Shown piece after piece: positions 16,627 through 22,838 of a stretch of DNA of 37,078 bases (its first letter is position 1; each line of letters begins with the position of its first letter). A model generated the notes under the pieces. The model searched no databases. It was not told the DNA's origin and saw only the letters and a program-made list of their open reading frames with translations. The position numbers were made by a program, and so were the translations under genes. The stretch covers positions 1 to 37,078 of the forward strand of contig JAFQZM010000011.1 in assembly GCA_017405875.1 (NCBI GenBank), given 5' to 3'. This stretch comes from a bacterium (GTDB lineage Bacteria; UBP6; UBA1177).

Positions 16627-17486
16627 TATTTCTTTTTCGGAAGTTTCAGATCTTCGATTTTGATGAGTTCAGCCTGAGTAGCAACTTTGACTGCGTTGAC
16701 TTCCCACTGAAGTTTGCCGGTCCAGTTGCCGTCGATATCGCCTGCATCGTAGCCGGGGATGATGATGTTTCTTTCTTCACCGGGCTGGATCGGGTAGATT
16801 TCTTCGATCTGGCGGGTGTAGATTACGAAGAAAGTCTTCTCGAAAAGGACTTTCTGTTCAGCATCGTCCATGAATTTTACGAGAACACCGACGTAGCTGA
16901 GCGGTTTGTCGGTGTTGTTTTTAACAGTTGCATCCATCATATACTGAGCTGTAGGACCGTCGCCGACTTCGCCGTTGCGGAGATTCTTGACTTCGATCTT
17001 GTCTTTGTAAAGTTTAGCGGTTTCGATAAGTTCCGGATCAATGGGAATCTCGATAGAATCTCTTTTCTGCTCTTCGCGGATCTGGTCGATTCTTTCCTGA
17101 AGTCTTACCTGCCATTTGCCGTCATTTTTGCTTGCGTAGTAGGTGATTTTTGCTTCGGGAAGTTTGTTGAAAGCGACTTTCTGACCGGTATATTCGGTTT
17201 CCAGAATCGCTCTGTCGCCCGCTTCGTTGATTTTTATCGGCTTGTTTTTAAGGAACATCGCGTTGCCGGAAATGTTCTGAGCGTCTTCCAAAAATTTTTT
17301 CTGGCCGACGACTTCCTGCGATTCCTGATCAAGCATTTCCCACGCTTTTGCGAAATTTTTCGCTTTGAGAAGTTCAACGTAAGATTCTATCGTTTTTTCT
17401 GCTTCTCCTTTCGAGCCGGCGCATGAAACTGCGAAAAAGGCAAGGAAAAGTGTGAAAATCAAAGCCGTAAACTGAAATTTTTTCAT
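16626..17486 (-). CDS. Lipoprotein with DUF4878-like N-terminal region
   Basis: The 286-residue product starts M-K-K-F-Q-F with a lipoprotein signal ending F-A-V-S-C. I chose this ATG because GAGGTG lies just upstream; longer in-frame versions lack one. The first mature part (A-E-K-T-I-E-S-Y-V-E-L-L, then A-K-A-W-E-M-L) resembles the NTF2-like DUF4878 fold of small exported lipoproteins. The second half, from about residue 160, is beta-rich (N-N-T-D-K-P-L-S-Y-V-G-V-L-V-K-F), like FxLYD-type domains that follow such modules. The gene lies 16 bases after the HTH gene. The DUF4878 and FxLYD-like assignments are by pattern only. Confidence 0.75.
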   Translation of the reverse strand: MKKFQFTALIFTLFLAFFAVSCAGSKGEAEKTIESYVELLKAKNFAKAWEMLDQESQEVVGQKKFLEDAQNISGNAMFLKNKPIKINEAGDRAILETEYTGQKVAFNKLPEAKITYYASKNDGKWQVRLQERIDQIREEQKRDSIEIPIDPELIETAKLYKDKIEVKNLRNGEVGDGPTAQYMMDATVKNNTDKPLSYVGVLVKFMDDAEQKVLFEKTFFVIYTRQIEEIYPIQPGEERNIIIPGYDAGDIDGNWTGKLQWEVNAVKVATQAELIKIEDLKLPKKK

Positions 17487-17502
17487 TTTTTCACCTCGTT
17501 TT

Positions 17503-17715
17503 TTAATTATTTTCAGGAAAAACTTCATCTTTTTCGTCGAAAGTGAGCCCCAATGCCTCAATTATCTTTCTTTTTGTCGAAAGACGGCAGTCGTAGCCTC
17601 TTTCTATCCTGTCGAGAGTCACGAGCGAAATTTCGGCTTCTCTGGCAAGCTCGGTTTTGCTTATAAGTCTTTGTTCCCTTATTGTTTTTAAATTGTTCGT
17701 CTTTTCTTTTTCCAT
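17503..17715 (-). CDS. Small XRE-type helix-turn-helix regulator
   Basis: The 70-residue protein is little more than a Cro/C1-type HTH domain. It reads L-K-T-I-R-E-Q-R-L-I-S-K-T-E-L-A-R-E-A-E and then I-S-L-V-T-L-D-R-I-E-R-G, followed by the helix that ends the fold. The ATG at 17715 follows a GGAG site. A TTG 12 bases upstream is in frame but overlaps that site. It is the first gene of a three-gene unit with a lipoprotein and an unknown protein and probably controls its own transcript. A promoter with good elements lies directly upstream. Confidence 0.85.
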   Translation of the reverse strand: MEKEKTNNLKTIREQRLISKTELAREAEISLVTLDRIERGYDCRLSTKRKIIEALGLTFDEKDEVFPENN

Positions 17716-17738
17716 AGCACTCTCCAAAAAAACGAAAA

Positions 17739-17766
17739 ATTTTAGTCCGAAAGCTGTTCAAGTCAA
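17739..17766 (-). promoter_or_regulatory. Predicted promoter of the HTH-lipoprotein operon
   Basis: On the minus strand TTGACT (17761-17766), 16 bases and TAAAAT (17739-17744) form a strong match to a sigma-70-type promoter 24 bases upstream of the HTH gene ATG. The short leader is compatible with autorepression. Confidence 0.5.
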
Positions 17767-17849
17767 GAGTTTTGGAGATTTTGTTTCGGTAATTTGAGAA
17801 ATTTTACTGCTTGAAAAAGTTCTATGCTGATTTTATTGGATGAATCGGG

Positions 17850-18371
17850 TTATTTTTCGATGCCGGTTCTCGCTTCGACACCTTTTGTGTAGTAGTGTTT
17901 GATCTCTTTCATTTCGGTGACGAGGTCGGCGAAATCTATGATTTCCTGCGGTGCGTATCTGCCGGTGATGATAACTTCAACGTGCTCTGCGCGGTTTTTG
18001 ACTGCGTCGATAAGTTCTTCTGCGGAGAAAAGGTGATAGAAAAGGGCGATGTTGGCTTCGTCCATGATGACGATGTCGTATTTTCCGCTTTTGAGGATAT
18101 CTCTCATTTCGGCAAGACCGTCACCAGCGATTTTGATGTCATGCTCGGTCGGAGCTTTGACGATGAAGCAGTCAGCGCCGTACTGTCTGATTTCGATATT
18201 TTTGATGAATTCGGGAACTTTGAGTTCGCTGTAGGGCATTCCTTTTACGAACTGACCGATGAAAACTTTTTTACCGGCCATTGCAGCTCTCAGCGCAAGC
18301 CCGAAAGAAGCGGTCGTTTTTCCTTTTCCGTTGCCGGTGTAGACCTGAACGTAACCTTTGCAGTTTTCCAT
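17850..18371 (-). CDS. cobO: Corrinoid (cob(I)yrinic acid a,c-diamide) adenosyltransferase
   Basis: The 173-residue protein matches the CobA/CobO/BtuR family in size and motifs. It starts G-Y-V-Q-V-Y-T-G-N-G-K-G-K-T-T, with the P-loop at 13-20. It has the I-G-Q-F-V-K-G segment, the V-I-M-D-E-A-N Walker B-like region and T-G-R-Y-A-P near the end. It transfers the adenosyl group of ATP to reduced corrinoid to make the coenzyme form of vitamin B12. No other cobalamin genes are in the window, so it may serve salvage. It is the last gene of a three-gene unit. Confidence 0.92.
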   Translation of the reverse strand: MENCKGYVQVYTGNGKGKTTASFGLALRAAMAGKKVFIGQFVKGMPYSELKVPEFIKNIEIRQYGADCFIVKAPTEHDIKIAGDGLAEMRDILKSGKYDIVIMDEANIALFYHLFSAEELIDAVKNRAEHVEVIITGRYAPQEIIDFADLVTEMKEIKHYYTKGVEARTGIEK

Positions 18372-18380
18372 TTTTCCCTC

Positions 18381-18893
18381 CTATGAGTTTTCCTTGATTT
18401 CTTTCAGCGATTCCTTGAGGAGCGGCATAGATTTTGCGATAGTTTTTTCGATTTTTTCTATGTCGTCGTCATTTTTTATGGTGAACGAAATTTTGAAGCT
18501 GTTTCCTTCCGCAAAATCGGGAAACGTGATTTCACCGCCGGTTGCTGCGCAGAATTTGTTTTTGAGTTTCGTGAAGGCGGCCTGTTTCCTGCTCCAGAAC
18601 GGATAGCGCAGATTGTAAAGCCGGTTCATCAGTTCTTCACCCTTTGTTTTTTCAGATAACGACGCATCGTCGAGGATTTTGAAAAATCCCGCAGATTCAA
18701 AAATTTCGTCAAAAGGTCTGCCTTCACGCAAGCCGATTTCACGTGTGTAGCGGACAAAATTTTTGAAAGAATTCGCGTTGAGGTCTGCTTTTTCGAGGAT
18801 GCAGAGCGAAAAATCGAGAAGTTCCGGTTCTTTCTGAAGCGAACCGACGATTTTCGGATTGATACCGCGTTTTTCTAAAATCGAAATATCCAT
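18381..18893 (-). CDS. Possible stand-alone ParB-type C-terminal domain protein
   Basis: The 170-residue protein is not firmly recognised. It has no signal or membrane segment. The order of features resembles the C-terminal half of ParB-like partition proteins I recall from deltaproteobacterial genomes: a helical segment with F-V-R-Y-T-R-E-I-G-L-R-E-G, then L-Y-N-L-R-Y-P-F-W-S-R-K-Q-A-A-F, then a G-E-I-T-F-P-D-F-A-E-G-N beta segment and F-K-I-S-F-T-I-K-N-D-D-D-I-E-K-I. The N-terminal ParB CTPase/nuclease domain is absent. It starts 2 bases after the TPR gene stop and ends 9 bases before cobO, so all three are one operon. A shortened paralogue or an unrelated family are both possible. Confidence 0.7.
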   Translation of the reverse strand: MDISILEKRGINPKIVGSLQKEPELLDFSLCILEKADLNANSFKNFVRYTREIGLREGRPFDEIFESAGFFKILDDASLSEKTKGEELMNRLYNLRYPFWSRKQAAFTKLKNKFCAATGGEITFPDFAEGNSFKISFTIKNDDDIEKIEKTIAKSMPLLKESLKEIKENS

Positions 18894-18895
18894 GA

Positions 18896-19630
18896 TTATC
18901 GTACGAAATTCTTGACACCCATGCTTTTCTGCTGGTTCTTTATCATTTTGTTCTGAAGCTTCGAGAGCCCCTTTCTGTCAAGCATCAGCTGATACCACTG
19001 CTCTCCGTATTTTTCCATTTTGAACTCTTTGTTGTTCTGGAAAGCGAGAAGATGTTCTTTGATCTTCGGATTGTCCGGCATGATTTTCGTTGCTTTCGTC
19101 AAAGTCTCGAGAGCTTTGTCGCGGTTGTCGAGTTCTTCTTCATATATGTAAGCAATTGCGGAGTAGACGAAAGGATCCTTTTTGTTGAAGCGGATGAGCA
19201 GGTCGATGTTCTTGTCGATGTTTTCGGTTTTTTTGTTCTTGATGCAGCCGATTATATACATCAGATAGCCCATCATTATTCTCGGGTTCGAGTTCTTAAG
19301 ATATTTGTAAGCCTCGCCGAACTTTTTCTGCGAATAGAGGATGATTCCGATCTGTGTGTCGATCTGCGCCTGAACAAGAAAAGCGTATTTGTTGTAGCGG
19401 TAACCCTCTTTCAAAGTTTCTATCGCTTTGTCGAAATGCTGTTTTTGTATTTCAAAATTCGCAGCCATGAATATAGCCTGAAGTTTTTTTGAGAAAAATC
19501 TCTGAAAAAAGATAAAAGCAGCGAGAAAAGCGAAGATTCCGAGAAAAATACCGAGTCCGACATTTACCAAAAAACCGAGAACAAGCCCTGCAACAATGCC
19601 GATACCAAGTGAAATAAGTAGACTGAACAT
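18896..19630 (-). CDS. TPR-repeat membrane protein
   Basis: The 244-residue product begins with two closely spaced, glycine-rich transmembrane segments (residues 1-45), followed by a basic turn. From about residue 55 the rest is helical with tetratricopeptide-type spacing. A F-D-K-A-I-E-T-L-K-E-G-Y repeat lies at about 68-80 and a K-A-L-E-T-L-T-K-A-T-K-I-M-P repeat near 172-186. The TPR part should be cytoplasmic and mediate protein contacts. AAAGGAG lies 8 bases before the ATG. It leads the operon with the ParB-like fragment and cobO; a functional link to either is not evident. Confidence 0.8.
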   Translation of the reverse strand: MFSLLISLGIGIVAGLVLGFLVNVGLGIFLGIFAFLAAFIFFQRFFSKKLQAIFMAANFEIQKQHFDKAIETLKEGYRYNKYAFLVQAQIDTQIGIILYSQKKFGEAYKYLKNSNPRIMMGYLMYIIGCIKNKKTENIDKNIDLLIRFNKKDPFVYSAIAYIYEEELDNRDKALETLTKATKIMPDNPKIKEHLLAFQNNKEFKMEKYGEQWYQLMLDRKGLSKLQNKMIKNQQKSMGVKNFVR

Positions 19631-19657
19631 AAAATACTCCTTTAAAAAAACCGCGTA

Positions 19658-19685
19658 AATCTAACGATACGAGAGTTTATTTCAA
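19658..19685 (-). promoter_or_regulatory. Predicted promoter of the TPR-cobO operon
   Basis: On the minus strand TTGAAA (19680-19685), 16 bases and TAGATT (19658-19663) lie about 28 bases before the TPR gene start. The match is moderate. Confidence 0.4.
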
Positions 19686-19733
19686 GAAAAATCAGGCGAA
19701 TTTAGGGAAAAATCTGAAAATCGGATCAAACGA

Positions 19734-20510
19734 TTAGTAGCAGTAACCCTGAACGCAAGGCATACCGGAGCAACATTCGCTTACGCCTTCAACACACTGC
19801 TGACCTGCCGGAACACACTGTGCAGCGTTGATTACTACACCTGCGGAGCATCCGCTTGTCGAGGTGTTTGCTTTGCAGATGTATTCACCGGATTTGCAAG
19901 CGTAGCATTTTGCCGGAGGATTGGTTGCGCCGGAGTTGAGTGTCGGGCAGTTGTCGGTTGTTGTCGAGCAAACTGCATCGATACATTTTGAATCTTCCGG
20001 AGAATAAACCTGGTTCTGCGGGCAAAGACCGCATGTCGTAGCCGTTGCATTTGCACCGGTAGCACATTTAAGACCGGTAAGACCTTTTTCTGCATAGCAG
20101 CATCCTGCAGGGCAGTTTGCTTCCGAGCATGCCTGAGTCGAAGCGAGAACGCTCAAGCAGCGGGCAAGTTTAGTGTTGCATTTTGTTCCTGCCATTGTGC
20201 AGTCAGTATCAGACGTGCAGCCTTTTACACATTTTCCGCCGGTAACGCAGATCATGCAGGCACCGCACTCAGTATCGGTTGCACACTGTTTGCCGAGATT
20301 TTCGTTTGCACATTCGTCACCAGTTGGCTCCGGAGTAGTGTCTTCATCTGTTTCAGGAGCGGCATCCGTCGGTTCAGCAGTGTCTTCATCGTTTACATCG
20401 GAATCTTCTTCAGCCGGCTCTGTGTCGGGTTTGACTACGAGCGGATCATCACCGCATGCAACAAACATGAAAAGTACAGCAAGTAATGCTGCAAAAGACA
20501 TTTTCTTCAT
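19734..20510 (-). CDS. Cysteine-rich lipoprotein with acidic linker
   Basis: The 258-residue protein has a lipoprotein signal ending F-V-A-C, directly followed by G-D-D-P. An acidic/Pro/Thr linker runs to about residue 65. The mature part is packed with cysteines in short C-x(2-6)-C arrangements (for example C-A-T-D-T-E-C-G-A-C-M-I-C, T-S-D-T-D-C-T and S-E-C-C-S-G-M-P-C), a disulphide-rich surface-protein style like the Cys-rich modules of Myxococcota. GGAGG lies 8 bases before the ATG. No enzymatic motif is visible; binding or adhesion is possible. It is divergent from the collagen-like genes across a 196-base gap. Confidence 0.82.
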   Translation of the reverse strand: MKKMSFAALLAVLFMFVACGDDPLVVKPDTEPAEEDSDVNDEDTAEPTDAAPETDEDTTPEPTGDECANENLGKQCATDTECGACMICVTGGKCVKGCTSDTDCTMAGTKCNTKLARCLSVLASTQACSEANCPAGCCYAEKGLTGLKCATGANATATTCGLCPQNQVYSPEDSKCIDAVCSTTTDNCPTLNSGATNPPAKCYACKSGEYICKANTSTSGCSAGVVINAAQCVPAGQQCVEGVSECCSGMPCVQGYCY

Positions 20511-20706
20511 CTCAAACCTCCAAAAAATATAGAATTAAATGTCAAATCAACTCAAACGCGGAGAGTATTCTAATCCGAAAAAGTTTTTTTTCAACAAAAA
20601 AATGAAAGAAAAAATATTGTTCCCGGCGAGAGCTTTCTAAACTTGAATTTTTCTCCGATTTAATAATGATAGAACGTTCATTGTTTTGATTGTTAGAGGA
20701 GTAATT

Positions 20707-21825
20707 ATGAAAAAATCTGCTTTTATTATTTTCTTAAGTTTTTTGTTTGTAGAAGCTCTGTCGGCAGAAAATATGCTTGTCAATGTTTCTGATGACGACA
20801 CCGGAACTTGCGCTAACGGCGGCAAAAAAATCGAAGTCGGTACGGATGAAGATGGAAACGGAGCGCTGGACGAAAACAACGAATTCGGTAATAACGAAAT
20901 AACAAAGACCGAATTTGTCTGCAATGGTGCTGACGGTACGGCTACGGCAATTTCGGTAACGGAAAATCCGTCTGAGTGCGGAGCGGCCGGCGGTTTTAAA
21001 GTTACTGTGAACGGAAACGATTTCTTTGCCTGCAACGGTGCTGACGGCGACGATACTTTTGTTACGACTTCCACCTTTGAAGGTAGTGAAGGCGGCTGTG
21101 AAAACGGCGGGGTCAAAATTGAGGCCGGTAAAAACAACACAGTCACTAAAACTGAATATGTCTGCAACGGCGAAAAAGGTGATGCCGGTAAAGACGGAAA
21201 CAATGTTCTTGTCAAAATTTCAGAAACCGAAGAAGGAAAATGTAAGAAATACGGCGGAATAAAAATCGAAGTTTTCATTGATAAAAACAATAACGGCGTA
21301 GTTGACGAAGGAGACGAAATCATCGAAGATCAGACACAATATATCTGCAACGGTGAAAAAGGAACTGCAGGCGGCTCCGGCACACCTGGTCCGAAAGGCG
21401 AAGACGGTGAAAACGGAAAAGACGGAGCACCTGGCGAGCAGGGTGAAAAAGGCGAAACCGGCGCAAAAGGCGATCAGGGAATCCAAGGCGAAACCGGCGC
21501 AAAAGGTGAAAACGGCACAGACGGAATATCTTCTCTCGTTGCGGTAGTTGATGAACCGAAAGGCGAAAACTGCGTTACAGGCGGCAAAAAAATCTCTGTC
21601 GGACTCGATTCGAACAGAAACGGAACACTTGATGAAGACGAAATCGATCCGGAAAGTGTTTATTATGTCTGCAACGGGCGTGATGCTGAAGAGGCTGGTC
21701 TCAGTTCATCGTCAACAGGCTGTTCTTTGACTACTGTTGATGAAAACGAAACTCTGATTTCAGTTGTTTTTGCTCTTTTGACGGCTGTTTCGGCTGCTTT
21801 TGCATTGAAAAAGGTCCGCAGTTAG
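20707..21825 (+). CDS. Secreted collagen-like protein with DUF7151-like repeats and GCS C-terminal signal
   Basis: The 372-residue product starts M-K-K-S-A-F with a signal peptide ending about residue 20. I chose this ATG because GAGGAG precedes it. Five DUF7151-like modules are visible, of the form C-x-x-G-G-x-K-I-x-V-G ... Y-V-C-N-G. Several carry Ca-loop-like D-x-D-x-N-G-x-L-D-E sequences. A collagen-like Gly-X-Y stretch lies at about 215-273 (G-E-K-G-E-T-G-A-K-G-D-Q-G). The C terminus has S-S-S-T-G-C-S (Cys339), then a hydrophobic helix at about 350-367 and a basic K-K-V-R-S end. This Cys-helix-basic order resembles MYXO-CTERM-type anchoring signals. It is followed 9 bases later by a second gene of the same kind. 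An adhesive or structural surface role is inferred. Confidence 0.85.
   Translation: MKKSAFIIFLSFLFVEALSAENMLVNVSDDDTGTCANGGKKIEVGTDEDGNGALDENNEFGNNEITKTEFVCNGADGTATAISVTENPSECGAAGGFKVTVNGNDFFACNGADGDDTFVTTSTFEGSEGGCENGGVKIEAGKNNTVTKTEYVCNGEKGDAGKDGNNVLVKISETEEGKCKKYGGIKIEVFIDKNNNGVVDEGDEIIEDQTQYICNGEKGTAGGSGTPGPKGEDGENGKDGAPGEQGEKGETGAKGDQGIQGETGAKGENGTDGISSLVAVVDEPKGENCVTGGKKISVGLDSNRNGTLDEDEIDPESVYYVCNGRDAEEAGLSSSSTGCSLTTVDENETLISVVFALLTAVSAAFALKKVRS
21349..21525 (+). repeat. Collagen-like Gly-X-Y coding repeat
   Basis: Triplet-level repetition with Gly codons (GGC, GGT or GGA) at every third codon and frequent GAA, AAA and CAG between them. It encodes the collagen-like stalk of the protein at 20707. 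Confidence 0.85.
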
Positions 21826-21833
21826 GAGGCATT

Positions 21834-22838
21834 ATGAAAAAAATAATTTTACTGCTTTCCGTTTTTGTCTCAGCTCAACTGTGTGCCGACTGGTTGATTG
21901 AGACAACTGCTTTGTACGAAGGCGATGAGCATTGTCCGAACGGCGGAACACTCCTTGCTTTCGGCGAAGATCCCGGAACCGGCACATTGGATGATACGGC
22001 ATTAAAAGCGTATGTTTGTAACGGTAAAAACGGCTGCAAAATGTTAGCGCTTCCTTCAGCGAACACGCCGAAAATCGGATGCTTCACGATAAAAAGCGGA
22101 TTGGATTGTGATCTCAACAATGCAATAGACGACCTCGAAACATCAACGTCAATGACACTTTGTACCGGTGAAAACGGCGAAGACGGCACCTTCCAAATCA
22201 ATTCCGGAAGTGACGCTTCCAAAGGAGAAGACGGAGAAGACGGTGCAAACGGAAAAGTTTCAGAACTTGTTATAACTGAAGAATATGCCGGAGACAACTG
22301 TGCAAACGGCGGAACAAAAATCGAGAACCGCTTTGATTCAAACGGAAACGGTACTTTTGAAGAATCGGAAATTTCTGTTAATTACGTCTGCAAGGGTGAA
22401 GAAGGCGTCACTCCCGTAGGTCCGCAAGGCAGTGACGGACTTCCCGGAACTGACGGAAAAGACGGAGCTAAGGGCGCAAAAGGTGAAACCGGCGACAAAG
22501 GCGAACAGGGCGATCAGGGAATTCCGGGTGAAAAAGGCGCCGACGGTAGTGACGGCTACGATTCACTGCTCAGTGTAGTTGATGAACCTGCCGGAGACAA
22601 CTGTGCAAACGGCGGAAAAAAGTTCCTGAGCGGAACCGACACCGACAGAAACGGCGCTCTTGACGAAAGCGAAGTCAAAAACAGCTACTACATATGCAAC
22701 GGCGAGGATGCTGTCGAGGCAAGCGAACAGGCGGCAAGTTCAGGCTGCTCTGTTTCCTCGATTGATAATAATTCCGGTTTCGAGTTTTTGTATTCAGTAA
22801 TTTCGAATGTCTGCCGATTGATGTCGGATCTTTTCTAA
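21834..22838 (+). CDS. Second secreted collagen-like/DUF7151-like protein with GCS tail
   Basis: The 334-residue product has a signal peptide (M-K-K-I-I-L-L-L-S-V ... C-A-D) and the same plan as its upstream neighbour. Four DUF7151-like modules are present, of which the one ending Y-V-C-K-G before the collagen stretch and the one ending Y-I-C-N-G after it are the clearest. A Gly-X-Y stretch lies at about 188-241. The C-terminal A-S-S-G-C-S (Cys305) is followed by about 29 residues containing a weakly hydrophobic segment, but no clear basic end. GGAGG lies close before the ATG. Spacing of 9 bases to the first copy suggests one transcript and a tandem duplication followed by divergence. Its stop overlaps that of the convergent PNGase F-like gene. 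Confidence 0.85.
   Translation: MKKIILLLSVFVSAQLCADWLIETTALYEGDEHCPNGGTLLAFGEDPGTGTLDDTALKAYVCNGKNGCKMLALPSANTPKIGCFTIKSGLDCDLNNAIDDLETSTSMTLCTGENGEDGTFQINSGSDASKGEDGEDGANGKVSELVITEEYAGDNCANGGTKIENRFDSNGNGTFEESEISVNYVCKGEEGVTPVGPQGSDGLPGTDGKDGAKGAKGETGDKGEQGDQGIPGEKGADGSDGYDSLLSVVDEPAGDNCANGGKKFLSGTDTDRNGALDESEVKNSYYICNGEDAVEASEQAASSGCSVSSIDNNSGFEFLYSVISNVCRLMSDLF
22395..22556 (+). repeat. Collagen-like Gly-X-Y coding repeat
   Basis: Glycine codons at every third codon position encode the stalk of the second collagen-like protein, with motifs such as G-A-K-G-E-T-G-D-K-G-E-Q-G that also occur in the first. Confidence 0.8.

Noticed and set aside
20640-20670. Possible promoter of the collagen-like genes (TTGAAT with a TAATGA-like -10)
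   Set aside because: The spacing to any acceptable -10 element is too short, so it was not listed as a feature.
21349-21525. Short-period repeats that could suggest a CRISPR array
   Set aside because: The repetition is codon-periodic with glycine at every third residue and lies inside a coding frame; there are no uniform repeats with unique spacers.
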